Shown piece by piece: positions 45,701 to 59,269 of a stretch of 64,000 nt of DNA. The stretch's first letter is position 1, and every line of letters starts with the position of its first letter. The notes beneath the pieces were generated by a model. The model did no database searches. It had not been told where the DNA came from and saw only the letters and a program-made list of their open reading frames with translations. Made by a program: the position numbers and the translations under genes. The stretch lies in NCBI GenBank assembly GCA_009869945.1, contig WIXG01000012.1, positions 248,001 through 312,000 on the forward strand, given 5' to 3'. Source of the DNA: Mesaphorura yosii. Its lineage: Eukaryota; Arthropoda; Collembola; Poduromorpha; Tullbergiidae.

Positions 45701-48700
45701 TTTGCGATTCAGCGAATCGATCAGACTCAGCGAGCCACTGTGCGTACGGGAGGTAGACGAGCCGCTTCAGCGAGGGATTTTGTTCTGCAATGAGAAAGGC
45801 CTCGGCCCACTCTCGCATGACGATGTACATTTCCAGGAGTTTGTCCGTGAGCTGCAGGCGTCGATACATCTCGACTGCAGCTGACACCTGCGAGAGAAAA
45901 GAAATAATCGCATCATAATCATTATGGGAAGTCAAAGTCGGTCGGGCGTGAGCTTTCGAGCAAATGTTGCTGAATGCTCCTTGGCATAATGAGAATTCGA
46001 TACTCGATTCAAAGAATCTGTGGAAAGCGACCGCGAACTTCGCCCTTTCGCCTTTCTTTCTTTTTCGCCCGATCTCGCATGCGGGATTAAAAAGTTAAAA
46101 TAGAAAATATTGATTCTCATGTCAAGTCTCTCGCCGTGAATGTGTAAATGCAGCGCGAGCATTTTTCTTGTTTCCACTTGACAGCACGACTTCAATCTTG
46201 GCTTTGGCTTTCGGAGCAGCATATTATTTTTGGAATATTGCAAGTCGCGTTTGTTCGCGTTCGCATCTTACAAAAAAGTAGGGCGACTCTGACTGACTTG
46301 ACTTCTTTTGATCATTTCACCATTTCACGTTGGAAAACAGAATTTGCTTCGCTTGGCTTGCCTGTACTCGTGTGCTCAGAGGCAAAAAGCCCGAGTTCGA
46401 ATCAAGCCAGTCAACCAGCCAAGAAAAACAATTTAACTGGGACAGACTTTGTATTGTTTTTCAAGGAAAAGAAAAAGGGCAAGAGGACAATTACGAACCT
46501 GGCCCAGCTGCACCAGCCAATCGGAGCATTTCGTCAGGGCGTCCGTGTCGCTCGCGTCCAGCTTTCGGCTGATGTCAAGGAGCCTGTTGAGGAAGAAACG
46601 AAGCACATTAGCATTCATTAGAAATTGAGTCGCGCAGCGCAGTAGTGGTTCGGGATCATTAGACCCGAATTATTTATGAATTCTAATCCGTCCGTGATTG
46701 CGATTTAATCTGAGGGCTAAAAAAGAAACGGCGACAGAAAATAAGAGCTAAAAGCAGTGGCAATGACGTCTTTCGGTCTTTCACTGAGACTTTGCTGGCT
46801 CTAGTCATTTGAGACAGAGCTTCTTAGATCTCCGTGCTTTCTCCGAGCTTGGAAGTTCGAAATTGTCTCTTCCTTTAATTATGAATGGTAATTCCTTTTG
46901 CTATCCCGTGCCTTCTCGCGCGGCGCATGGAGAAAAGAATCTCCGCACAATTTTAATGACTCAACAACAAAGTAGCATCTATTCATTGTATTTTTACATT
47001 GGCTTACATGTCTGTCCATTTATTCTCTCCCACAATGTGTATCGCTCTGACTTTCTCTCCAGCCACCAAATACATTTCAGCAGCGACTCGCGGCTCGTTA
47101 ATTTTCGACGCCCATTCCGCCTTCATCCGCATGAGTTGTGCCTTATCTTTGTCGTTCGACTGCGAGCTTGAGTTGAGGCACTCCTGAGCGAGGTCAAACA
47201 TTCGCAGATCGGCGTACATGGCCATGGCTCGATGGTTCATGTGATTGTCTTTGAAGAGATTCGCAGCCTCCATGAAACGACCTTGATGGGCGAGGATTTC
47301 GGCGAGGAACACGCCGTAAGGTTCTTCTCGACGACGGAGCTTCTCCTGACATAGAAATAAGCGTGCTTTATCGTGAATCAGCCGCCGCAAACGCCGCAAA
47401 CGGTCTTTCTTAGCCATCAACAACTTTCTCTCATAATACTCGCATTCACATTCGCAATTTACATTTGCTATTTGCAATTTGCGAGATTGAGTTAACCTAC
47501 TTTGCAAAAATAGAAAATGAAATCCAAGAACATAGAAAACGCTACTGGCTCTTGCATTTTCGCATCTCGCGTGGAGCCTTGAGGCTGAGAAAAAGTTTCA
47601 AATTGGATTTTCCGTATTCCGTAAATTGTGAAATGCATCAGCATCAGCTCACAGACGATTTAAGCTTAATGCGCCCATTACGCAGCTGAAACTCGGGAGC
47701 ACAGCGTCTTACGTCTGGGCGCTTGAAGAAAACACGAGTACGAATGCGAGCGAAGAGAAAGTAACTGCTTACCTCGTGCGCGTTGATCAGCTTGAGAAAT
47801 TTGTAATTCTTAACTTTCGCAAACGCCTTCTTGGCGATTTGGATGTCCTGACCTTCGATGGCCGCATTTCCAAGTGTAATCCAATCATTTTTCGGAACTC
47901 CGAGGCAGGCGATTTTGTACGCTTGGCTAATGCAATAGAAAATCAGTAAAATGTCAAGTGAAGTAGCGTAATGCGATAAACTGGAATAAATTAGCGAATC
48001 TGTAAACTTCCGCACTTGAATTCCTTCGCCTTGACATACTGGAACATTGGAACTGAGAGCGGCACTTCGATTGTGACGACAGACGAATTCTGCATCGAGA
48101 ATATTTTTGGTCCCGCAAATCCGACGACAAAACCCTGCGAAACCGAAAAACAAAGCGGCACATTGTACAGAAATGGCTAATAATATGCTTAATTAGTTTT
48201 AAGTTTGAACTCACGCCCATCTTTTGCTGATAAAGCGGAAAACTCCCGGCCTTAATGTTAAGCACGCCCTGTCCCGAGAAACTGAGCAAGTGCTCCGAGT
48301 ATAGATTCCAAAACACTGAAATTGCATTGGACTCCTCATAAAGAAGCTGTTTTGTCTTCAGCGCGTACACATACAGCGTATTTGACTCGTCGACGACCGC
48401 GATGTGAGTGTGGGTCAGGTTCACGTCCACGCAGCGGACGGAATGGCCCACTTTGACGAGGTTCATCGGAAACACGTTGTGCAAAAAGATTTTTACGACG
48501 TGTCCCGTCTTCAGCCCGGCCAGCAGCACTTCTTTGCCTTTGACACCGCCCAGAGAGCGAATATATCGAATATTTGACTCCAGAGTCCATTCTTGTGTTC
48601 GGTGGCCCTTGAAGCTGTAGCACGACAATTTCTTATCCTGACACAGAATCAGGTTTTCTGTCCCCATCACGAGCAACGAGCACTCAAACGATTGTGTTAT

Positions 48701-51089
48701 CTTTTCCTTCTGGTGGTACTTGAACTCGTCTGACTTTTCATCTCGTTGGTAAATCATGACGCGGTCGCTGAACTGAATCTGACGTGACATGCGTAAGGCA
48801 AGGGCAACTAATTAGAAATTTTTCTGCATTGTAAGCCCATCAATTTCACATTTCGAATCCTTAACTTACGGCAAGTGAATCTTTAAAAATTCCAAGTTTT
48901 TTAACGACGTCGCGGCATTTGATTCGGATTCGGAGGTCTTGCAACAGATTCTGGACCATCACGTCTGTCATATTCACCCTGTCAAGGTAGTCAAAGAATA
49001 ATTTTACAAATTACTGCTCATGACATCCGTTCTTTAACGTGCGCAACTCGCAACATGTGGCGGTTATTGAAAATGACGAAAGCAAGCCAAACGTTATGAA
49101 ATGAAGCGAAGTCGAAGCGTGTTTCACCGTCGACCGTCATTATCATGTCATTACTTTACATTTGCCTGGCTGCCAGTTGCAGTTGGAGATCATTAATAAT
49201 TACCCACTGGCTTCTGCACTTTTGCGGTGGAATTGGAGCTACGATTAACAGAATAACCTCAAGTCATAATTCACAGACAAAAACATGCCGTGTGCCGTTC
49301 ATAATTTGAGCTTCTGCTCTTTAAGCGCACTTCATATGGTGAAGCTGCTCGCCTCCTTCGCAAAGACGAACTGAATTAACTCTTTGATGGAACAATTATG
49401 AATTAAACAGTAAACAAAAGGAATATTCTTTGAAGACTTTAGTGGGAATTGTTGCAGCTGCTCTCCAGCCGGAGTGGCAGTAGTCTTACCGATAAGCGTA
49501 CAGCGACTTGTACAGCGCGTGTACGACGAGTAGCTGGATTTCGTAGCAGCTGATGGTACCGCCGACCGTGCCCACCGCTAGCACATTTGACCCCGGCTTC
49601 ATTACACATGCCCAAATCCACGATTCTTGCTCCGCGATGCTCGTGACGTACACTCCTTCTTGTGTGTAGATTGCACAGGCTTTGTTGGCACCCGTCACGA
49701 TGATAAACTCGCAGTCACGATGCGTGCGTGCGTAAACGAGTCGAACTGGATCAAATTCCAATGACTTCTCCTTCGTGATCTGTGAATAGCGAATAGCGGA
49801 GAAGATCGTGAACAACGCATGTCAGGCATGTTTACATTAAAATGTTACACAATAAAATGCGTAGCATGCAATTTTCTCATTTTATTTCGCGTCGACCATC
49901 TGCTCTTCAGCATTCCAATCCCAAAATTGCGAGGGAAATAAACGGTAAGAATGAGATTAAGAATTCCAGCGCAACAACAACAGTTCGCATCACGGACGGT
50001 GAAAAGAAGATCATCGGGCAATCTTTTGGCTGTCAGATTACCAAACTTGCTCGTAATAAAATTGTCGTACCTGTTTTCCTTTCATATCGTAAAACGAGAG
50101 AGATTGTCCCCAGTCTGCCACGCAAAGCATATCGTTTCCGTCGTCTGGCGACTTGCCCCACGCCAAACCCCAGACGGAGGATGTGACTCCTGGCGATGTC
50201 GACGGGCGCTCGATTTTAACGAACTCTGACCCACTCTACAAATCGAATTGTTTCCTCTCCATGAATCTTTATAAAGACTTTGGCTTTTCAAGCCGTGAAT
50301 GTCAAATAACAAACGGCATCCTCCTTCCGACCTACTTTAGTTCGAAGAGACACGAATCCATTCCCAAGTCCCAACGCAAAATAATTACCGTCGGGAGTCC
50401 AGCTGCATGCGTTAATTCGCGCAGGTACTTTAACCTTGTCAACCGACTTCTTTTCGGTAGTCCACAATGCAAAATCAGCCAGTGAACAGCTCAGCAGTAC
50501 GAGGTTGGCTGGGTTGAACGCAAGACATTGGATGGATTCGCCATGCCTGTAGAACACACAGAACGAGGACCGGATTTATTAACCAGTAGTAAATTCTACA
50601 AAGAAGGTTAAGGGCTCAACGTACTGATACTTCAACGTAGCCTCGAACGTGCTTCTCCAGATTATGACCTGTTTATCGGAACCACCGGATGCGAAGCTCG
50701 ACCCGTCGTGTGAGTACGACAGACAGTGAACATTTGATTTATGACCTATCAGAGTCAAAGAGAGAGGTTCAGATTGATTCCAGGGACACGATCTCAAGAA
50801 TCGTGGGCTGTTGCCCACGATCGAGCATTCGACTTCGGTCGGTCCAGATCAGGACACCTACTTTTCATTGTATTCACGTGGCTCCAATCGGACGTGTTAA
50901 ATATGACGATTCGCGTGCCAACCGAGACCAACATCGTGGATCCGTTCGGCGAGAAACAAATGTCAAAGATCCTGCACAGAAAGCGACAAACATAAATACG
51001 TGTTCATCGTTCATCGTCGAGTCTTACTGATTATCTCCATTGTTCTCGGTTAACTGCAGCTTTTCACTCCAGAGCTTGATTGTCCTCAT
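42797..51089 (-). CDS. IFT122: IFT122, intraflagellar transport complex A subunit
   Basis: A large minus-strand gene with about 17 exons, from the ATG at 51089 to the TAA at 42797. IFT122 (Oseg1 in flies) is a core IFT-A subunit needed for retrograde transport and ciliary membrane protein entry. Exon 1 (51028-51089) gives MRTIKLWSEKLQ; exon 2 (50862-50971) IFDICFSPNG; exon 3 (50625-50745) the WD40 strand GGSDKQVIIWRSTFEATLKY. Later blocks match the family closely: VADWGQSLSFYDMKGKQ (about 50.1 kb), VRIRC-like MTDVMVQNLLQDLRIRIRC (48.9 kb), GVLNIKAGSFPLYQQKMG, AYKIACLGVPKNDW, LPYAQWLAESDRFAESQK, ILFTLAKHARLVQAYKLASF. The C-terminus has two zinc-ribbon-like cysteine sets (CYRCYTRNP...CINC and CYGCFKVFHTDDF...CPLC). 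A Gly/Ser/Asn-rich insert interrupts the region between them. Confidence 0.94.
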
Positions 51090-53700
51090 CTTGTTGCTTG
51101 TATCATGCCACGAATTGTGTCCAATCGGCGAGTCAGCACAGATTTACCTGGACGAAAGATACAATTTATTGCATGAAATCTACATCGAATCATTGAATCT
51201 CTTCTGTTCGAGAATCGTGAGTGGTCAATCACGCGTTGTCACGCCACAACAGACGCCGATCTCGACTTCCAAGTCAAATCCATTCGCCTTTCATTGCTAA
51301 AATTATATTCACATTGTTTACTACGTCCTCAAATAAATAGCATTCGTTCCGGTCGTGTCGTCTCGTGCTCCTGTCCATGTCCGGCAGCAGTTGTTTTAAT
51401 GTAAGGTCATATTTCATGCTCTTCAGCAGTCGGCAGCTGAAGCATCTGGCTAGCTCATTAAGATTTATCGTTCGGGACGACGGCGAGCCAACGGAGAAGC
51501 ATGGCTCGGAAGATCTGTCATAGGCATTATAAAGGAAAATGATCATGATGATATGCTATGCCCGAGCCCTGCCCTGCCTTGCCTTGCCTTCTGGATGGAG
51601 TTATTATTTTATAGAACTAATTACGTGTGCTGTGCTTGTGCCGTGCCGTGCCTCGCAGCCGGCGCTGAGGCACCTTAAGGGCACTGGCACAAGGACCGCA
51701 TTACAACGATGTGTTGTTCGATCTTTCAGACGGAACGGGAAAAAGAAGAGAGATAGAAAAAAGGGCAGCTGGCTTCCTGAAGATTTTCTTTCCTTTTCTT
51801 AAGAAATGCGCTCGACGTTCTTGTTGCTGGATAAAAATTAAGATTCGAAGGAACCACGATTACAAAGCAGCAGAACAGACGCAGAATGGGATTGGGATTT
51901 GTAACGGATGGACGATGACGATGAAGGAGCCTGTGACCGTGAAATGGTATCCAAACATACGATCGTACGTGCGGTGCGCATTTCGTTCGTTGCTGTGTCT
52001 TGAGGCGTCTGCCAGCACGTGCCTCGTTACAAGCCCTCAGATTATCGTCTTGTCTGCGTCTTCGGACGTTGACTGCTGACGTTTCTTCGAATTGTTTCAT
52101 TTCCTGTCTCTTAATCTATGGTCCAGTCCAAGACCAAATTTTATTGGAGAGTTGAAACAGAAGTTCGGACCGGACAAGCCTAAGCCTTTACGAGCTGATC
52201 TTCATGGTCGTGATGTTTGCTCAAGTTGCATCTTCTGGCTAAGCGCTGCTAAGAATAGGCCTAGGCTGACCATAATGCCGCTGTTCGACTTTTATCTTTT
52301 GTCACAGCTGCTCACAGTCACATCCCAACGCTTGGGAAAACGGAATTGTACGCCAAATACTCCATAGAGCAAAAATTCAGAAGGATTTGCAAACAGGAAA
52401 TCCGCCCACAGACTTAAATGATTACTTCCGCACACACAAACGCTAACAATAAGGGAAGGGAAAAGATTCTTGTGTTTAATGTCGGCACCGAAATTTGTCC
52501 CGAAGATCTACACTTGTAATCTAATCGAGGGGAAATTGAGAATCGAGAATTACATCACGATTCACGATCGAATGAATGCTCCATAAAAAGCTGCCTGAAC
52601 GGAAATGAAATGCGAAGGGTCTTTCGTGAGAAAATTACTTTCAGTCCAAAATTCGCTACTTGTATGAAGCACATCCGTCGGACAGCGTAGGACGAGATCC
52701 TGGTGCAAATGCAAAGGTGTGGTCCATTCAACCCGGGATGGTGTGGCGATATTACGCTTCATTGTTGTGGAAAAGGCACTGCCATAAATTTCGTCAATAC
52801 ATTTTTATGATCTCAATGCATCAGTCGAGTCTGTCCTGTTCTGCTCTGCTCTGCTGTCGAATTCTGGACGGATCTGGTCGACTGATTCATTTGGGAATCG
52901 AAAAAGGGTCTCGCAAGATTCTAGATTATGGCACCGAGAATATTAATAATTTTGGTACAGCGCAGCGTAAGCCACCACCTGTCCTTTTCCCTTCTGCGTT
53001 TCATTCTTTCATCTCTGAACGTACAAAATGTTAATTCAACACTGCAATGCCATGTGTGCATTTTATGGTTGTAGGAGGACGAGAGAAGGGTCGAGTCGAG
53101 ACTCGAGAGAAGAACACGAAGGAGCCACGACAATATTGAGACCAGGTGTTTTCCAGCGCAGCAAAGAGTCCTAATCTCTCCCTCATTGTTGTGAGTATGA
53201 ATTGTGAAATAGTACGGCTTTGGCTACGGCTACAATAATCTACTACAAAACGTGGCCGTGGCAGTGAGACTTGCCACTCGATCAACGCGTACGGTAGTGA
53301 AAAAGCAATTACTTGGACGGACGACTTTGACGTGGGGCCAACTTTCGTCTTTCATAATACCTAAATGCACATTTCGAGCGTACAACTACAACAACAACAA
53401 TTGGGGCCCTCAACAATCCAGAGATGAGTAGCGGCATCGCATCTGCAAGATTTTCGAGGGATCAGTGTGGGTCTGGAAGTTGACTTGGCCTGATCGGAAC
53501 TGAAAACGTGATCGAGATCGAGTCTCGAGTGAGTTTGTGAGTTTACGTTGACCATCTGCGCTTTTCTCTTGTGGTACAGCATTTTATAGTGAAATGAAGA
53601 TGCGCTGAATTGATCTCAATTTTCCCGTTTCAAGCCAGCAAATCAGCAAGCGCAAGCGAAAGTTTTGTAAATTTCGACTTTGTGAGTGTGTCTTTGGAAA
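51090..53700. other. Divergent intergenic region between IFT122 and the scabrous-like gene
   Basis: 2.6 kb with no supported gene, holding the IFT122 promoter on the left and the scabrous-like regulatory region on the right. The GCCGTGCCGTGCC word appears near 51639. Confidence 0.4.
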
Positions 53701-56097
53701 ATGGCGAGCTTAATTAAGACCACTTGTCACCGGCGCCAGCGCCAAACTGTTCTTGTCCTAATTGCTAGCTTTGTTGTCGTCGTCATTTGCTCTGACCACG
53801 CAAAAGTAAATGCTTACCGCCTGAACTCTGTGCCGGTGTCCGAACAAGAAGATGTCGAGGATAGCAAAGCCCCTTCATCAGCCTCAGCGTCAACATCATT
53901 AAAAACTTTGCAGTCCAAACTAGATTTAATTTTAGATACAGAAAGCCATGAAAAGAAATTGTTGGAAAGTTTGCTCTTTGAAAGTGAACAGAATGAGAGC
54001 AAGCTGACAAGTGTGAGCGCGAGTCCGAGTCAAAGTCAAACCAGGCCGCAGCCTCAGCCGGAGCAGAAATCATTCGAGTCCGTGGTGAGCAACCTCCTCG
54101 AGAATTCAGGGCGAATGGAGTCAATGATCGGGATGCTGGGCGATTTCAAGTCAGTTCTTTCACAGTCCATCTCCACGGCAGAAAAGCAGCTGGGCTACAA
54201 GACGGAAGTGATTCAACTCCGCGAGGAGGTCGGTTATCTGCGAGAAGAGATTCAAAAGTTGAAAAGCCAGCACGCTTCAGCCGAGGCGGAGAAAACTGGC
54301 CTCAGCTCCGCGTATCGAAACAAAATTCGAAACGATGAGGCTACGATGAACTGGTTAAAAGACAGCGTGAAGGAGTTACGACATGAAATTGTGGAGGTCT
54401 CGTCGTCTCTGAACGTAACTGGTCTCCTGCACCTTCAGCAACAAGTCAGGCTTCAGGAAAAGTCTACGAGCAGGGACGTCCAGGGATTGCAACGACAAAT
54501 TGAAGGCCTGCAAGTGAATTTCGACCAAGTTAACGAGCAGTTGCTAGAAATTCAGGCGGACGTAGCCGATGTCAGGACGTGGCAAACCAAAATGGGACAG
54601 CGACTCGTCAAAGAGGAGGTAAAGCGATTAGCCATTTGGGACATAAATCTATGGATTTGGCCGACCTTATCTCCGGATTTTATTGACTTCGCTGGCTAAA
54701 CGTATTTGAATCGTTCTGTCCAGGGCCTGAATTCGAATTCTATCGAGATGAGCCACCAGAAAAGTAAAAACCGAGCAGTCGATTGGCAGCACGAGAGCGA
54801 GACGTTATCTGACAGGAGAGTGAAGCTGCTGCAAGAAAGCCTTCAAGCCGGTGCCGAAATTCACAAAAAGAATAACAAAAATGGTAAGTAACGTCAAAAA
54901 ATGTGCAGTAGTAAAATTTTCAAGTACCGAATTCTTCTTAGACTTGAACTTTCTTAAAGATAAAAGGTCTGACGTACATTTTTTAAATATTAAAATAGTT
55001 CAAGTTCCCAGTCCGCAATACCTTTTAGCATTAGCATAAAATGATTCGGGCCAGCATCATTCTACGCTTATTGACTCTTCCCATTCGTATTCGTACGCGC
55101 ACATTCACCGCATCCGAATCGTAAACTTTATGAGATTCGTATTCGTGCTAGTTCATAAACTCATAAACCTTTTACATACTTGCAGCTGGCCGTCATTCAA
55201 ACTCAAAGAAGCAACTGAAACTGGAATTGCACCGTGTTGAGAAAATTCTGCTGGAAACGGTTCGGGATCAAGACGCTTTGGCTCAGAAGGTTAAGCAGTT
55301 GGAAATGAGTTCGAATTCGCAGCAGCACGAGCACGAGAGAGCAGTTTGGAAGAAGGTCGTGCAGTCTGGCAAAGAAAATGACGATAACGATGACGACGGA
55401 CTCGTTACAATTACGTACTCCGAAGACAATAACGACATTAACGATGACCTGGATTCTCAGTCAGAGTCGGAGACTCAAAGAAGAATTCAAAGAAGCGCCA
55501 CGAGACGAATACGAAGAGGCGAAGTGTACAACAGCAACGATCGTGGCGGGCTCGGGCCCTTAACAAATCTTCAAACCCGAGTAAGTGCATTAGAAAAATC
55601 GTTAGCCGAGAGCGCAAACAGCCTAGATGTAATGGACAACAAAGTGGATGGTCTCTCTGAGCTTCACGCAACAACCAAAGCACTTTTTACGAGTCTGGAG
55701 ACAATTGAGAACAAGTACGATCTCAAGATTACGGATCTGCAGAGCACAATGGCTAAAGTGGAGGCGGGCGTGAGTGGGCTGCAAGTCGCGAGCGATGAAC
55801 TTAAAGAACAACAGGTACGGAGTCTGTCTGTCTGATTCTAGCAGATTCTGTCTTTAGCCATCTAAACAAGCAAATTTATGTTTTCTTTGCATTGAATTAC
55901 AGCATCTACAAAATCAAATGCAGCAGTCCTGCAAGAAGGAAACTCGTGCCTTGAGTCAATCTACGCAAACAACACAGCTTCGAATCGCGTCGCTGCAGAA
56001 TCAAATTCTGAAGTGGGGACTGAAATTATGCGAGGCTACGAACAAGGAATCGATTGACGGCCTGAAGATTGTGTCTTTAGGAGCGCACTCGCACTGA
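53701..56097 (+). CDS. sca: Scabrous-like secreted coiled-coil protein lacking the fibrinogen domain
   Basis: Four exons, 53701-54618, 54724-54883, 55186-55814 and 55903-56097, total 633 residues. Scabrous is a secreted Notch-pathway modulator that spaces neural precursors in Drosophila. An N-terminal hydrophobic segment (VLVLIASFVVVVIC, residues 17-30) is a signal peptide or anchor. Long coiled coils follow, with the scabrous-like block LREEVGYLREEIQKLKSQ and NWLKDSVKELRHEIVEVSS plus an N-glycosylation site (LNVTG). Exon 3 carries an acidic Asp/Asn-rich run and then a basic RRIQRSATRRIRRG motif. The last exon ends in NQILKWGLKLCEATNKES and a stop, where other scabrous proteins would continue into a fibrinogen-related domain. 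The start at 53701 is preferred to 53686 for its better context. The symbol reflects the coiled-coil match only. Confidence 0.7.
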
Positions 56098-56292
56098 TTG
56101 CCTGGCTGCCTGCCTGCACATTTGTTTAATGCCGACGTCTCATTTAAGCAAATAGCAAAAGCAAAGCGTAGCTTTTAAGACTGTGACTGGCTGCAAATTC
56201 TATTTTCTCCGAGTGTTCTTTAGTGTTAAGACAAATGTTCGTTCAAAAGATCTAGTCGCTGTGAAATTATGTTGTAAAGACTTGGCAGAGTG

Positions 56293-56298
56293 AATAAA
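56293..56298 (+). terminator. Scabrous-like gene poly(A) signal
   Basis: AATAAA 196 bases after the TGA stop, supporting the view that the transcript ends before any fibrinogen-domain exon. Confidence 0.55.
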
Positions 56299-57045
56299 TA
56301 CGAATTCACCAGAGAGCTCTCAACACTCAAGATGAATCAATTTCTGTGAGCACGAACGCGAGTTAATTGAATTGTAAAACATTTATATTCGCTTTCTCTT
56401 TCGAATTTCGCTGGTTTACCTTTCCTCTGCACTGCAGGGAGAATAAATTCAGATTCACTTCGCACTGGCAATGGCAATGATGAAGTTGCAGCTCAGATGA
56501 GATGAGGACGAAGACGAAGATGAAAGTCAAGGTTATTCCATTATCTTGGCCAACTTTTCACTTGCAACTTGCCGTCGCTCGTCGTTATCGTCACTTTCTT
56601 CTGTCTTTCTCCATGAAATTGTTAATTGCGCTATTCCGTCTTTGCCTCCGCTTTAGTTCGTTCACGTTTTGGAATGAAATTACAGGGAAGGAAATGGAAC
56701 GAATAATTTTTACATGAATTATAAAACAAATTTCACTTGCAAATTAGCTCAAGTCCAAGTAATAAGTGATTTCAATAGACAGACTTTTAGTTCATCAAAA
56801 TTATGGCACGGCCAACTATTTTCAGGTATCAGCGAGAGAATTTATCGCCAGTATTTCAAATTCGGGTCCCAAAGTTCATGTTTTGCTTCTGTGGTGGTCC
56901 GTAACCATGGATCGTTGAACGAACCAGCGCAGCATTAGCACGCTCATGCACGCGGCGCGGGTGAAACCGGTCTACTTGATCGGACGACGGACAGCAGTTT
57001 AGCGAAAGCAAAGTCTCGAATTTAAGAATGAATCGAATTCCAATC

Positions 57046-57051
57046 TTTATT
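57046..57051 (-). terminator. Candidate distal poly(A) signal of the NPDC1-like gene
   Basis: TTTATT on the + strand (AATAAA on minus), about 2.2 kb past the stop. Nearer minus-strand hexamers may also be used. Confidence 0.3.
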
Positions 57052-59269
57052 CCACAATTTTTAGAAAAGGAAACTCAAAATGTCGGTTTACACGTACACG
57101 TATTTATAATTTATAGCAGCCAATTACGACATGTGTAAACTAACCTTTATAAACACGGATCTAATAGATTGCTCGTATAATTCTATTTCTAGTCTAGCGT
57201 GCTAAACAAATACATAAAATGTCATCATCACGTCATGCAGTATCGCGCACCCTTGGATCGAGTTACATTTAAGTCGTGTGCACGCACATCAGTTAATCAC
57301 CATTCATATAAGAATCTTGCTTCAGTTTCAGTTGCACGCTTAACGTAAAGTAGAAACGGAACGACCAGCACGAATTCTAATTTGGAATAATCGATCGATA
57401 TGAACCATGAATTAGTGACGAATTTTGTTTCTGATCATTAACATCACCATCACCATAAACACTGGCATTAGCACCAGCACGAGGAGCTGTAGCGTAACCT
57501 ATTTCTGCATATTTCTAAGCCTAACTACTACGCTAGCAGTAATTTTTGTATGGAGCATGAGTATAATGAACGAGGAAGTCAACAAATCAATTAAGAAACC
57601 AAACGCAACATTATGTACGCTGTGTTATTTTAGGTCAATCTACCAGCCGTACAAAAGAGAGATTAACAAAGTGACTTGCGGAGAGCATAATCGGATTTTC
57701 GTATCTTAAATCTAAACCATGCTCACACTAAGCACCACCGCAGCAAGCAGCATGCTTGGACATTGGAGGACAATGGTTGAATGACATTTTCGGTACCTTC
57801 ACACTTTCACGCGGTACACACACAGTTTATGCGTTAACTCTCGACACAATTCTTAAATTACAATTTAACGTACAACTCTACGCATATGAAATTACATCAC
57901 AGGAAGTTTGCAGACAAGGACAGACTGACAAACATTTCTTATTTTGTATAGGTTTTGGGCTTTGTTTCATGGTTTTGGAACGAAAAGGAAAGCCACAGAA
58001 TTAGTCATTGGTTAGTTTTCGAATTTCACAAGAAAATAAGTCATTTCTTAATAAGGGCAAAGGTTTCCGTTCTCCAGCACCAATTATTGGCGAATTTTAT
58101 CGCGCACGCAGCTAGCAGGCTTAAAGCGTAGTGCAGTGTCACGCGTTTTCAATAGAATTTGAAATTGCTCAACGTACGATATAATTTTTAGAATATGGAG
58201 ACGATATCGATACGATTCACATTCACGATAATTTCGATGTTACCCTGAATTTTGGTTTACAACAATCCAATTATAACAAAGGGAAAGAGTGCATAAAATT
58301 TCAAACTTCGAACTACAGCCTAATTTAATGCAATACATCACTTCATTCTGATTATTACGAAATTACGATACGATTCCTTCGCCCTTCGCATTCTCATTCT
58401 CAGGTAACAAAGTAGACGTGGCGTAGACACACGCACGTTGATTGTTCGTCTTCTTGGAACCGACTCACGTAATTAGTTCTACAAACTAACTACAGCTACG
58501 CTTGCACCACAGATTTTAGCTTTGAATGAGGTTCTAATATCATTTGTATTTGTATTTTAGTTATTTATAGATAGATTTATCTTACTATTACAGTTCTCTG
58601 ACTTAATTATACCCTAAAGCCTAGATTTACGGGCTAAAACGAATCTAATTAACGACAAGCAACTAAAATACAAACACAGTTACGAGTACAAAGGCTACAG
58701 CAAACTAATCAATGGCGAAAGTAGAGTAATACGGAGAATAGAAAATGGAATGTTGCACACAAAAATAAGAAAGGTTTCACGTTCAGACTTTCGTCACAGA
58801 AATTTCCTGCGACTACGCCTATTTTAACTTTTTAACTCTATTTCGCGTAGCATAGTTCAGTTAGTAATGGTTTGGGCTTTCATGTATCATAAAAACCTTC
58901 TTCCTACGTCATAAAAATAAACTCCAACGACATTCATCTAGTCTTCAGCCGGATTTCTTCTCATCGAAAACCGACGCGAAATCGAGACTTAACTACGATA
59001 CACGTAATTTACGAACTTTCTTGCATTGAATTGCACTCATTTGTACTGCAATTTTGCTGATTGGTTGATGCTACATCAGAATTTTCTCTCATGTTGATCG
59101 CTCTTTGGGCGTGCACAGTCACAGTGTCACAAAACAGAAACAATATTTACTGAATTAACATTCATGCCATGCATAACTTCAGACATAAATGAGGTTAAGC
59201 TTCAACTTTGGTAGTATTTTCATTCTCCAGCTTCGTCGACTTCTTGCGACTTCTGATCTTGTTTTTGCT

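Larger units (their letters stand above)
56098..59269. other. Convergent 3' region between the scabrous-like and NPDC1-like genes
   Basis: 3.2 kb of AT-rich DNA. The left 200 bases are scabrous-like 3' UTR. Most of 57050-59269 could be one long NPDC1-like 3' UTR, because the nearest distal minus-strand AATAAA is at 57046-57051. No coding region is supported. Confidence 0.45.

Noticed and set aside
51090-51560. Possible RFX X-box upstream of IFT122
   Set aside because: GTTGTCACGCCACAAC near 51235 resembles an X-box but has a 4-base spacer and a mismatched half site, so it does not fit the consensus.
56098-59269. Hidden fibrinogen-domain exon for the scabrous-like gene
   Set aside because: None of the short frames here has the Gly-Trp-Thr or Glu-Phe-Trp-Leu-Gly signatures of that domain.
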